From Chlamydiota bacterium (GTDB lineage: Bacteria; Chlamydiota; Chlamydiia; Chlamydiales; VGMA01): a DNA stretch of 11,453 bases. A program made the translations under genes and the position numbers. Under the pieces are notes generated by a model. It saw nothing but the letters and a program-made list of their open reading frames with translations, made no database searches and had not been told where the DNA came from. The first letter of the stretch is position 1. The number at the start of each line of letters is the position of its first letter. The stretch lies in NCBI GenBank assembly GCA_016866575.1, contig VGMA01000049.1, positions 1 to 11,453 on the forward strand, given 5' to 3'. This document shows positions 1 to 6,456 of this stretch, one piece after another.

Positions 1-254
1 GAAGGTTTGATGATGACTTGCAATTGGTGAAATTTTTGCAATCTGTTCGGATTTTCTCCATAGCGTCCATCAGATGGGCGTCTGCAGAGTTCTGCATTCA
101 CCACTGAGTAGGGCTCTGGTCCTAAAACCCTGAAGAAAGTGTCTATATTAAAGGTACCCGCCCCTTTTTCGACGTCGTATCCTTGCTGGTATATAGCCCC
201 TTTTTTTGACCAAAAATCAAAAAGGGTGGAAAGTATTTCTTGAAAAGTCAACAT
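1..254 (-). CDS. glyQ: Glycyl-tRNA synthetase alpha region, N-terminal part (3' end outside window)
   Basis: This is the first 84 codons of a minus-strand gene that runs off the left edge. The reading frame begins MLTFQEIL and contains the hallmark block of the bacterial heterotetrameric-type glycyl-tRNA synthetase alpha chain: LGPEP at residues 44-48 and RRPSDGRYGENPNR at 58-71, followed by QLQVIIKP. The enzyme charges tRNA-Gly in the cytoplasm. The start is the ATG at 254; an in-frame stop lies a short way upstream, so little extension is possible, and no clear ribosome binding site is visible. In Chlamydia the alpha and beta chains are fused in one gene (glyQS), but the window does not reach far enough to show whether that holds here. 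It diverges from pgsA, as in Chlamydia. Confidence 0.93.
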   Translation of the reverse strand, partial: MLTFQEILSTLFDFWSKKGAIYQQGYDVEKGAGTFNIDTFFRVLGPEPYSVVNAELCRRPSDGRYGENPNRLQKFHQLQVIIKP

Positions 255-264
255 ATGACAAGGA

Positions 265-293
265 AGTGTACCCCCGCATCAATTTTTTTACAA
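265..293 (-). promoter_or_regulatory. Candidate promoter for glyQ
   Basis: On the minus strand a TTGTAA -35-like box (288-293) is followed after exactly 17 bases by a TACACT -10-like box (265-270). This would start transcription only a few bases before the ATG at 254, giving a very short leader, which fits the lack of a visible ribosome binding site. It is found by eye only. Confidence 0.3.
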
Positions 294-315
294 CAAAAGA
301 AAACTAGCTTCATGT

Positions 316-948
316 ATGATAGATATAAGTAAAAGAAGTTACTCAGGTGCCATTTTGAAATTTGCCCTATTTTTGACATTAGCTCGTGTAGCATTATTAC
401 CAGTTTTTTTAGTCGTTTATTTATTTTATCCTCAAATGGGATTGTCTTTAGTGGCAATGCCCTATGTTCTGCTTGGCATTTTGCTGCTTTGCGAGCTATC
501 AGACATTTTCGATGGTGTAGTAGCAAGAAGATCTAAACAGGTAACAAATCTTGGAAAAGTGCTCGATCCTATGGCTGACAGTATTGTAAGGCTATCGATC
601 CTTCTTACCTTTACCCAAGGAATTGTAAAACTACCTTTACTCCTTGTCTTGATTTTTGTCTTTCGCGACGCCGTGATTAGCACCTTAAGAACTCTTTGCG
701 CACTCAGCGGTACAGCGTTAGCAGCAAGATGGAGCGGTAAAGTAAAAGCTGTGCTACAAGCTGTTGCAATTTTTATGATTTTAATTTTAATGATTCCATA
801 CTCTATGGGACTGATAGATCTAGAAGCCTTGAGAAACGCTAGCTTTTATGTTGTCTTGCTCACAGCGCTCTACACGCTATTTTCCGGAATAGAGTATATC
901 TACGTGCACAGATCCGCTATCCGTATAGCATTTGTTTCACAGCCTTAA
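316..948 (+). CDS. pgsA: CDP-diacylglycerol--glycerol-3-phosphate 3-phosphatidyltransferase
   Basis: This 210-residue integral membrane protein of the CDP-alcohol phosphatidyltransferase family makes phosphatidylglycerophosphate from CDP-diacylglycerol and glycerol-3-phosphate, the first committed step to phosphatidylglycerol. The complete family signature is present: D63, D66, G67, A70, R71, G80, D84 and D88 in the spacing D-x2-D-G-x2-A-R-x8-G-x3-D-x3-D. Hydrophobic stretches at about 14-37, 43-61, 90-116, 145-162 and 176-190 fit the multi-pass topology. The length is slightly above the usual 180-200. The ATG at 316 has only a weak purine-rich stretch upstream, and no better in-frame start is seen. 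The assignment to PgsA rather than another CDP-alcohol transferase rests on family resemblance and on its position between glyQ and glgA, which matches Chlamydia. Confidence 0.88.
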   Translation: MIDISKRSYSGAILKFALFLTLARVALLPVFLVVYLFYPQMGLSLVAMPYVLLGILLLCELSDIFDGVVARRSKQVTNLGKVLDPMADSIVRLSILLTFTQGIVKLPLLLVLIFVFRDAVISTLRTLCALSGTALAARWSGKVKAVLQAVAIFMILILMIPYSMGLIDLEALRNASFYVVLLTALYTLFSGIEYIYVHRSAIRIAFVSQP

Positions 949-954
949 TCTGTT

Positions 955-985
955 TAGAGAAGCTCAGTTTGATGGAGCTTCTCTA
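955..985. terminator. Shared hairpin between convergent pgsA and glgA
   Basis: A perfect 11-bp inverted repeat (955-965 with 975-985) with a 9-base loop sits just after the pgsA stop and before the 3' end of glgA. Because the two genes converge, one hairpin can end transcripts from both sides. No long T tract follows on either strand, so it is not a textbook intrinsic terminator. Confidence 0.6.
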
Positions 986-1016
986 GATTCAGATCTTTCT
1001 GACTGCAAAAATATAT

Positions 1017-2504
1017 TTAAAGGCGAAGAGCGGAATAATAGGCTTTTTCATACTCTTTGGCTGAGTGTTTCCAACTCACGTCTATATTGAAGCCGTTTTG
1101 AACAATGGTCTGCCATTTTTTTTGGTCGTTTTCGTAACAATCAAAAACGCGATCAAGGACCCAGTGGACACCTTTTGTATCAGGAAAATCAAAAGAAAAT
1201 CCAGTTCGCTGCTCTACAGGTTTATCAGAAAGATCGATATCAAAAACTGTATCGGCAAGTCCCCCAGTTTTTCTTACAATAGGAACAGTTCCGTATCTCA
1301 TGCTGATCATTTGGGTAAGTCCGCAAGGCTCATATAAAGAGGGGACGATGATCGCATCAGAAGCAGCATAAATTTGATGTGCAAAAGTTTCATCAAAAGA
1401 AAGTTGGATAAAAGCGCTAGATTCTAGCTGAGGGTTGTTTTTGAGTTTGAGAAATTCTTTTTCAATCTCTTTATCTGGAGCTGATCCAAGAAGAATGAAC
1501 TGACCCTTTTTTTCTAGTGTGTATAAAATAGCTTCCTTAATTAGCTCGGGTGATTTTTGGTTCACTAAGCGTGTAATACAACAGATAAGTGGGCCTTGAG
1601 GTTCGCTGAGTTTGAGTTTTTTTAACAAGATCTCTTTGCTCTGCTTTTTTGCCTTGATCACATGGCGAATTTGATGGGGATCGGGATTGTAATTACGGAT
1701 CAGGTGGTGGTCATTTGCGGGATTCCAAAATTCAGTTTCTATGCCATTGAGGATGCCGATGATCTTTTTTTCATGTCTTTGGATTGTTTGGTATAGATTG
1801 CCTCCCCCTAAAGGCGTTTTGATTTCTTCTGCATACCTAGGAGAAACGGTTGTTACGATGTCGCTGTATTCTATGCCGCCTTTAAGCAAGTTGATTAAAG
1901 TAGGGTCGCTTGGATCTTGCATTGAGGTTTCTGTAAGAAAGTCATCTCCGCGCAAGCCTATTTTGGATAGATCTTTTGCAAGGCATTTACCTTGATGTTC
2001 AAGATTGTGTATGGTTAAAACAATAGCTCCTACTTGAAGTCCAAGTTTTTTGTAGATTTCTTTTGCAAGGGGAGCCACGATAGATGTCGGCCAGTCATGG
2101 ATGTGGATGATATCAGGGTGCTTTTTTGATTTTAGCAAAAATTCAAGTGCTGTTTTGCTAAAATAGATAAATCTAGAGATGTCGTCAGCTTCGCCGTAAA
2201 TTTTTCCGCGATTGAAGTAGTAACTTGTGTGATGAGGTTCGATGAGATGCGTTGTTACCCCTTCAATGGTTGCAGACCAAACAGAATTGTGGATTTGAGT
2301 GGAGTTCTCATAGGACCACAAATCTCTCATAGAGACTTTCAGAGTGTCAAACGCTTCAAATTGGATGATGTCGTAGCGAGGTAAAATGATCTCGACGTGA
2401 TGCCCTTGCTGCTTTTGTTGTTTGGCTAATCCGTGTATAACGTCTCCCAAACCACCCGCTTTAGCAACAGGGGCAAGTTCAGAGGCAATGTGTACTATTC
2501 TCAT
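1017..2504 (-). CDS. glgA: Glycogen synthase (ADP-glucose type, GT5)
   Basis: This 495-residue protein transfers glucose from ADP-glucose to growing alpha-1,4-glucan. Two Rossmann-type halves are visible. The N-terminal half starts MRIVHIASELAPVAKAGGLGD with the K15-A-G-G-L sugar-nucleotide motif, HDW at 136-138 and TIHN at 164-167. The C-terminal half begins after ILNGIE (251-256) and carries R312 and K317 of the TR...QK phosphate-binding segment, the catalytic-site block E392-P-C-G-L-T-Q, and KTGGLADTV at 412-420. The length is typical. The start at 2504 follows an AAGGAAG ribosome binding site. It lies 49 bases downstream of the small gene at 2554-2817 on the same strand and may share its transcript. 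No other glycogen gene is present, as expected for chlamydiae, where they are scattered. Confidence 0.96.
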   Translation of the reverse strand: MRIVHIASELAPVAKAGGLGDVIHGLAKQQKQQGHHVEIILPRYDIIQFEAFDTLKVSMRDLWSYENSTQIHNSVWSATIEGVTTHLIEPHHTSYYFNRGKIYGEADDISRFIYFSKTALEFLLKSKKHPDIIHIHDWPTSIVAPLAKEIYKKLGLQVGAIVLTIHNLEHQGKCLAKDLSKIGLRGDDFLTETSMQDPSDPTLINLLKGGIEYSDIVTTVSPRYAEEIKTPLGGGNLYQTIQRHEKKIIGILNGIETEFWNPANDHHLIRNYNPDPHQIRHVIKAKKQSKEILLKKLKLSEPQGPLICCITRLVNQKSPELIKEAILYTLEKKGQFILLGSAPDKEIEKEFLKLKNNPQLESSAFIQLSFDETFAHQIYAASDAIIVPSLYEPCGLTQMISMRYGTVPIVRKTGGLADTVFDIDLSDKPVEQRTGFSFDFPDTKGVHWVLDRVFDCYENDQKKWQTIVQNGFNIDVSWKHSAKEYEKAYYSALRL

Positions 2505-2553
2505 GAACTACTTCCTTGATATGGCTTACATAAACCATAAAAGGGAAATAATC

Positions 2554-2817
2554 TCAAACAAATTGCACGTGGAGTGTAGAAGTTTTTTTTGTTTTAGGGT
2601 CTTCTGCATTCCAAGAGATTTGATCACCTGAAAAATCTGTGATCGCTCCCTTTATGATTCGGAAATTTGTCTTGCGAGTTTCAACCCACTCTTCAGTTAG
2701 CTCTGATTTCATGGAAGAAAGAGACATTGTAAGCATGTCATCACCAAGACATGCGTCTGGTCCGTACATACGAATTTTATCTTCTCTTTTATCTGCATCC
2801 CAACATGTTAAGCACAT
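2554..2817 (-). CDS. Small hypothetical protein with CxxC motif, upstream of glgA
   Basis: I do not recognise this 87-residue protein. It begins MCLTCWDADKRED, giving a C2-x2-C5 pair, with one further cysteine at residue 23 (DACLGDD). The middle is rich in Ser/Thr/Met and the C-terminal half (from about residue 50, including FRIIKGAITDF) looks beta-rich. No signal peptide or membrane segment is visible. A longer frame from 2871 is possible, but the ATG at 2817 is chosen because a near-perfect ribosome binding site (AAAGGAGG) stands just upstream of it. That site also argues that the gene is real. It lies 49 bases upstream of glgA on the same strand and diverges from the secreted C39-like peptidase. 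The CxxC pair could bind metal or be redox-active, which is speculation. Confidence 0.68.
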   Translation of the reverse strand: MCLTCWDADKREDKIRMYGPDACLGDDMLTMSLSSMKSELTEEWVETRKTNFRIIKGAITDFSGDQISWNAEDPKTKKTSTLHVQFV

Positions 2818-2841
2818 GGTTACCTCCTTTAGAAGGACTAA

Positions 2842-2871
2842 AGAATAACGGACATATTGAATATTTATCAA
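2842..2871 (-). promoter_or_regulatory. Candidate promoter for the small gene and glgA
   Basis: On the minus strand TTGATA (2866-2871) and TATTCT (2842-2847) are separated by 18 bases. Transcription would start near 2836, leaving roughly 19 bases to the ATG at 2817 with the AAAGGAGG ribosome binding site inside. It lies in the 86-bp AT-rich gap between two divergent genes. Confidence 0.35.
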
Positions 2872-2903
2872 ACTTTTATTTATTCTTTAAAAAAGGAAAA
2901 ATT

Positions 2904-3851
2904 ATGCATTTAGCGATTCTCTCTTTATTGTTGATTTTTGGGGGCTTTTTAGAGGCAAAGATGTTTCATTGCAAAGATATTTCTAATGAATGGCTAGAAA
3001 GTGAAGTAGAGCTATTTGACGAGCTCATTTTGAGTTGGAATGCCAAACGGCCTGATTGCGGAAGCTACCACATCTATGTCAGTGTACTTTTAGAAGATTG
3101 GTCTTCTTGGGTCCTTTACGGTGTGTGGGGTAAAGATGAGCAAAAAGGTTCAGATGAAAAAAATGATTACATTGTCATGGATCAAGATGTGTTGAATCTT
3201 AAAAAGGGTAAAAAAGGTAGAGGTTTCAAGGTTAAAATCGAAGCGGTAGAAGGGGCTTTATTGCAAAATTTTTCCTCTCTACATGTTTTTATAAATCAAG
3301 CTGAATCCTCAAGTGAATTTGAGGCGGATGATATCAATCTAGATGTAGAGGGTATATCGCAATTTAGCTTAGATCACAGAAGAAAATCTGATTTATGCTC
3401 ACCCACATCGACTGCTTGTGTCATCAATTATCTTTTAGGCAATAGCAGAGTAGATCCAGCAGAATTTGCAGAAAAAGCAAAAGATCAAAAATTTGATATT
3501 TATGGCAATTGGGTTTTGAATGTTGCAGAAGCATCGCATCGGCTAGGCTCTTCTTGGTTTTGCTATGTATGTAGGCTGAGTGGATTGAATGAGCTTTTCA
3601 GTCATATTCATGATCAAAGGCCCGTTGTGGTTAGTGTGAAAGGTCCTTTAAAAGATAGCGCGCTGCCTTATAGAAGTGGTCATTTGCTTGTAGTGAAAGG
3701 GTATGACGCTAGAAAAAAAATGGTTTATTGCATGGATCCCGCGTTCTATCCTGACAGCGATACAGAGGTGCTTTATGAGGTAGAAGAATTTCTTCAAGCG
3801 TGGGGGAGAAGAGGGAAAATAGCCTATATTTTCAAAAAAGATAAAATTTAA
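2904..3851 (+). CDS. Secreted C39-like (papain-fold) cysteine peptidase
   Basis: This 315-residue protein has a short, weakly charged signal-like N-terminus (MHLAILSLLLIFGGFLEAK), so it is probably exported. Residues about 40-130 form a beta-rich domain containing SWNAKRP and a W-x-x-W segment. Residues about 150-310 match the C39-like peptidase family: Q153 in ISQFS (likely oxyanion-hole Gln), nucleophile C165 in CSPTST, GNW at 201-203, H260 in SGHLLVVKGYD and D278 in MDPA. This domain order resembles a family I know from Actinobacteria. The substrate is unknown; peptidase or deconjugating activity is inferred. A start at 2751 is open, but it would run through the divergent gene and lacks a signal peptide. 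The ATG at 2904 has AAAAGGAA upstream. Remote alternatives are other papain-fold amidohydrolases. Confidence 0.78.
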   Translation: MHLAILSLLLIFGGFLEAKMFHCKDISNEWLESEVELFDELILSWNAKRPDCGSYHIYVSVLLEDWSSWVLYGVWGKDEQKGSDEKNDYIVMDQDVLNLKKGKKGRGFKVKIEAVEGALLQNFSSLHVFINQAESSSEFEADDINLDVEGISQFSLDHRRKSDLCSPTSTACVINYLLGNSRVDPAEFAEKAKDQKFDIYGNWVLNVAEASHRLGSSWFCYVCRLSGLNELFSHIHDQRPVVVSVKGPLKDSALPYRSGHLLVVKGYDARKKMVYCMDPAFYPDSDTEVLYEVEEFLQAWGRRGKIAYIFKKDKI

Positions 3852-3908
3852 TCGATAAGGGATTGCAAAAAAAGGTTACTTTGTTGTACGCTGTTGCTTG
3901 TTAATTTT

Positions 3909-3980
3909 TGGGGTGTCGCCAAGTGGTAAGGCATCGGTTTTTGGTACCGACATCCGGAGGTTCGAATCCTTCCACCCCAG
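3909..3980 (+). tRNA. tRNA-Gln (anticodon TTG)
   Basis: A complete 72-nt cloverleaf is visible. The acceptor stem pairs TGGGGTG (3909-3915) with CACCCCA (3973-3979), and the discriminator base is G3980. The D arm is GCC/GGC (3918-3920 with 3930-3932), and the anticodon stem is TCGGT/ACCGA around the loop TTTTGGT (3939-3945). The T arm is GGAGG/CCTTC with a TTCGAAT loop. The anticodon TTG (3941-3943) reads CAA and CAG. The body closely resembles E. coli tRNA-Gln. The CCA end is not encoded and must be added enzymatically. Confidence 0.96.
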
Positions 3981-4157
3981 TTTACTAGTTTTACGCGGGA
4001 CTCTACATCCGAGTAAAACACTATATAAAATGAGATAGACGCCCCATAGGGGTTGTCCATAATTATTAAGATTTCTATCTCGTGACATTTCTCTATTTAG
4101 ACACAACTCTTGTGTCTCTGGGCTATTTTCACGAGTTAATTTAATCGAAGGGAAGTT
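3981..4157 (+). promoter_or_regulatory. Structured leader of the rplY operon with mutually exclusive stems
   Basis: The 177 bases between tRNA-Gln and rplY are dense in inverted repeats. First, 3988-3994 pairs with 4013-4019 (GTTTTAC/GTAAAAC), possibly ending or processing the tRNA transcript. Second, stem A joins 4030-4039 with 4074-4083 (10 bp, one G-T) and encloses a CCCC-ATA-GGGG hairpin at 4042-4052. Third, stem B joins 4079-4085 with 4129-4135 (CTCGTGA/TCACGAG) and encloses a 7-bp hairpin at 4099-4117. Stems A and B compete for 4079-4083, so only one can form at a time, the pattern expected of an attenuator or ribosomal-protein binding leader. The ribosome binding site (AAGGGAAG, 4148-4155) is outside both stems. 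Function is inferred from pairing by eye. Confidence 0.45.
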
Positions 4158-4715
4158 ATGAAACTTACGCTTACAACACGTGCTTTAGGAAAAAAAAGTT
4201 CTTTAAAACAAATTCGCCACCTTAAAGACATTCCAGGCGTGCTTTACACTCTCAACAAAGGTGTTAGCCTGTCTGTTACTATCGGTGGAGTTGAACTTGA
4301 AACACATTTACGCTCCATTTCAAAAGGGGGCCTTGCTACTAAAGTTTTCGAAATCGAATTGGATGGAAAAAAGAGCAAAGCTATTGTAAAACAGATCCAA
4401 TACCACCCTGTTACATACGCAATTTTGCACCTCGACCTTCAAGAAGTTGAAGATCATAAATTGGTGTCTGTGAACGTTCCTGTTGTTTGCATCAACCAAG
4501 ATCAGTGCCCGGGAATGAAGCTCGGCGGACAGCTTAAGTTCATTAAAAGAGCAGTTCGTGTTACTTGCCAAGCAAATCAATTGCCAGAAGCGTTCCACTT
4601 AGACATGCAATCAGTAGGTCTTGGTGAAGTAAGACGCGTTCGCGATTTGTCTATTTCCGCTGATCTACGCGTGATTACAAAACAAGATAACGTACTTGTT
4701 TCAGTAGCGAAGTAA
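4158..4715 (+). CDS. rplY: 50S ribosomal protein L25/general stress protein Ctc
   Basis: This 185-residue protein is the long (TL5/Ctc) form of L25, which binds 5S rRNA in the large ribosomal subunit. The N-terminal L25 domain (about 1-95) holds the recognisable segments RHLKDIPGVLY (20-30) and KQIQYHPVTYAILHLDLQEV (78-97). The C-terminal TL5-type beta domain covers about 98-185 and includes NVPVVCI and GGQLKFIKR. The usual G-x-Y-G patch of the family is reduced to LYTLNKG here. The start has AAGGGAAG just upstream. It is the first gene of the translation operon, two bases before pth, and follows the structured leader. Chlamydia has the same gene (ctc) before pth. Confidence 0.94.
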   Translation: MKLTLTTRALGKKSSLKQIRHLKDIPGVLYTLNKGVSLSVTIGGVELETHLRSISKGGLATKVFEIELDGKKSKAIVKQIQYHPVTYAILHLDLQEVEDHKLVSVNVPVVCINQDQCPGMKLGGQLKFIKRAVRVTCQANQLPEAFHLDMQSVGLGEVRRVRDLSISADLRVITKQDNVLVSVAK

Positions 4716-4717
4716 GC

Positions 4718-5302
4718 ATGATGTATCTAATTGTTGGACTGGGAAATCCGGGAGACAAGTACAAAGATACAAGACACAATATAGGCTTTCAGGTTCTGGA
4801 AGCCTTAGCAAAAAAAAGGGGTTGCACGTTTCGTTTTGTCCCCTCTCTTGAAGGAGAAATTGCCAAAGATGGAGAGCTCCTTTTGCTAAAACCGATGACG
4901 TACATGAATTTGTCTGGTCAATCGGTAAAAAAGACGATGGATTACTACAAAGTGCCGCTACAAAACGTCCTTGTAGTAACAGATGACATTTACATCCCTT
5001 TCAAGCGCTTTCGGCTTAGGCTGGAAGGCTCGGCAGGGGGCCACAACGGCCTAAAAAATATAGAGCAGTGTTTGGGTTCGAAAGAATATTCAAGACTGCG
5101 AGTGGGAATCGGACAAGATTCTCGCATAGAGCTAAAAGATTACGTGCTCGATAACTACCGAAAAGAAGAAAAGGAACTACTGCCTGATCTTCTGGAAAAA
5201 GCGGTGTTGATTTTAGGTAAAGTTTTAGAGCTAGGAACAGAGAAAACATTGCAATATGCCAACTCAATAGAAGTTGGTATGGGAGAACAAAAGAATGGTT
5301 AG
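4718..5302 (+). CDS. pth: Peptidyl-tRNA hydrolase
   Basis: This 194-residue enzyme cleaves the ester bond of peptidyl-tRNAs that drop off ribosomes and so recycles tRNA. All active-site residues are in place: N10 in GLGNPG, catalytic H20 in DTRHNIGF, N64 in KPMTYMNLSG, D90 in VTDD, and N110 in GSAGGHNGLK. The stretch after D90 reads IYIPFKRFRLR rather than the common LDLP-x-G form, a modest oddity outside the catalytic residues. The length is normal. Two adjacent ATG codons (4718, 4721) could serve as start, and the ribosome binding site is weak. With only two bases between it and the rplY stop, translation is probably coupled. Its 3' end overlaps rpsF by 8 bases. Confidence 0.96.
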   Translation: MMYLIVGLGNPGDKYKDTRHNIGFQVLEALAKKRGCTFRFVPSLEGEIAKDGELLLLKPMTYMNLSGQSVKKTMDYYKVPLQNVLVVTDDIYIPFKRFRLRLEGSAGGHNGLKNIEQCLGSKEYSRLRVGIGQDSRIELKDYVLDNYRKEEKELLPDLLEKAVLILGKVLELGTEKTLQYANSIEVGMGEQKNG

Positions 5303-5651
5303 ACGAAGAAATAAACATACCTACGAAGGGATGTACATCATTCGCGCGACCCTCAGTGATGAGGCTAGACAAAAGGCGATGGAAAAGATCACCTCACTCA
5401 TTACCTCTTTAGAAGGTGAAGTGCATAAAGTGATCGATTGGGGAAGAAAAAAGCTTAAGTATGAGATCAAAGGTGCTCGCGAGGGACACTATTTTATCGT
5501 TTACTTCTCTGCGTATTCCGACACCGTTCGTGAAATGTGGAATGAATACAATCTTCATGAAGATTTGGTCCGTTTCTTCACTCTACAGATCGAAGAAAAT
5601 GCTGTACCTGAAAGTAATGAATTTACATTTAAACCGCTTGTAGAGGTATAG
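5295..5651 (+). CDS. rpsF: 30S ribosomal protein S6
   Basis: This 118-residue protein of the small-subunit platform pairs with S18. The ferredoxin-like S6 fold is recognisable in YEGMYIIRATLSDEA (10-24), the segment KVIDWGRKKLKYEIKG (45-60) and the aromatic strand HYFIVYFS (65-72). A TTG start at 5274 is possible, but the ATG at 5295 is preferred because GGGAG lies 9 bases upstream and the protein then begins in register with the family. The gene starts inside the last codons of pth (8-base overlap), which suggests translational coupling. rpsR and rplI follow directly, the classic S6-S18-L9 cluster. Confidence 0.95.
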   Translation: MVRRRNKHTYEGMYIIRATLSDEARQKAMEKITSLITSLEGEVHKVIDWGRKKLKYEIKGAREGHYFIVYFSAYSDTVREMWNEYNLHEDLVRFFTLQIEENAVPESNEFTFKPLVEV

Positions 5652-5655
5652 GACT

Positions 5656-5904
5656 ATGAACAGAAGAATTATCGCAGACATGGGTGGACGTAAGATGGGA
5701 AAGAAAAGATGTCCTCTTGCCTCTTCCGGAATCACTTCCATTGATTATAAAGACATTGACCTTCTCTCTAAATTCATCACAGAGAGAGGAAAAATTTTAC
5801 CAAGAAGAATCACAGGGGTAAGTTGCCAAAGTCAACGTTTATTGACAGTAGCGATTAAAAGAGCAAGACACATGGCATTGCTCCCCTTTGTATCCAACGA
5901 ATAA
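5656..5904 (+). CDS. rpsR: 30S ribosomal protein S18
   Basis: This 82-residue protein binds the S6 dimer surface and 16S rRNA in the platform of the small subunit. The family core is clear: IDYKDIDLL (29-37), FITERGKILPRRITGVS (40-56), and the C-terminal AIKRARHMALLPF (66-78). The N-terminus is basic with KKRCP at 16-20. It starts four bases after the rpsF stop with an AGG-containing ribosome binding site. The protein length and sequence closely resemble chlamydial S18. Confidence 0.96.
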   Translation: MNRRIIADMGGRKMGKKRCPLASSGITSIDYKDIDLLSKFITERGKILPRRITGVSCQSQRLLTVAIKRARHMALLPFVSNE

Positions 5905-5916
5905 GAGAGGAAGATC

Positions 5917-6456
5917 ATGCAGAAAAAAACGAAAGTGCTACTTCTCAAAGATGTGAGAAATGTTGGTAGAATGGGTGAAATTGCATCTGTAAGAGCAGGA
6001 TTTGCACGCAATTTTCTTCTTCCTTTTGGACATGCAGATATAGTTTCAGCGAAAGCTTATCGTATCCAAGTCAAATTGCAAGAAGAAAGAGCTAAAGTTG
6101 CAGCTTCAGATAAAGTAGAAGCTGAAAAACTTGCTGTAGAACTTAAAGATGTTGTTCTTAAGACGGTTACAAAAGTGGATATCGCAGGTCATATGTATGG
6201 ATCTGTAAGTTCTCTAGATGTAGCTAAGATGCTTGTAGAGCACGGATATCAAATCGAAAGAAGAGATGTTATGCTTCCACATGCAATCAAAAAGCTTGGA
6301 GTACACAAAGTGGAAGTTCGTTTGAAAGAAGGCGTTATCGCTTTTGTTCAAGTAGAAGTTCTTCCAGATAGAGTGATCCATGTAGCTGCTAAAGAACAAA
6401 AACAAGAAGTTCAAGCAGAAGAAGCTTCACAAGAAGAGACACCAGCTCAAGAATGA
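5917..6456 (+). CDS. rplI: 50S ribosomal protein L9
   Basis: This 179-residue protein binds 23S rRNA near the L1 stalk. The N-terminal RNA-binding domain shows the signature VLLLKDVRNVGRMGEI (7-22) and VRAGFARNFLLPFGHA (25-40). A long charged helix spans about 50-85, and the C-terminal domain follows with GSVSSLDVAKML (95-106). L9 is usually about 150 residues. Here a further roughly 20 residues (about 158-179) form a Glu/Gln-rich acidic tail. The ribosome binding site GAGAGGAAG lies just before the ATG. The TGA stop overlaps the ispE start as ATGA. Confidence 0.96.
   Translation: MQKKTKVLLLKDVRNVGRMGEIASVRAGFARNFLLPFGHADIVSAKAYRIQVKLQEERAKVAASDKVEAEKLAVELKDVVLKTVTKVDIAGHMYGSVSSLDVAKMLVEHGYQIERRDVMLPHAIKKLGVHKVEVRLKEGVIAFVQVEVLPDRVIHVAAKEQKQEVQAEEASQEETPAQE

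Noticed and set aside
255..315. A T-box riboswitch before glyQ.
   Set aside because: The gap is only 61 bases, too short for a T-box, and no T-box core sequence is visible.
1065..1995. Plus-strand frames inside glgA (90 and 84 codons).
   Set aside because: They lie opposite a complete glycogen synthase with all motifs intact and show no recognisable protein features.
2818..2871. An 18-residue extension of the small gene before glgA.
   Set aside because: The internal ATG at 2817 has a near-perfect AAAGGAGG ribosome binding site, whereas the upstream start has none and lies at the candidate promoter.
2751..2903. A 51-residue N-terminal extension of the C39-like peptidase.
   Set aside because: It would overlap the start of the divergent small gene, and it has no ribosome binding site. 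The ATG at 2904 gives a signal peptide and has AAAAGGAA upstream.
3848..4106. Two minus-strand reading frames across the tRNA (70 and 76 codons, with GGRIRTSGCRYQ and KDSNLRMSVPKTD-like segments).
   Set aside because: These are antisense translations of tRNA-Gln. Such peptides recur in databases as spurious hypothetical proteins because tRNA sequence is conserved.
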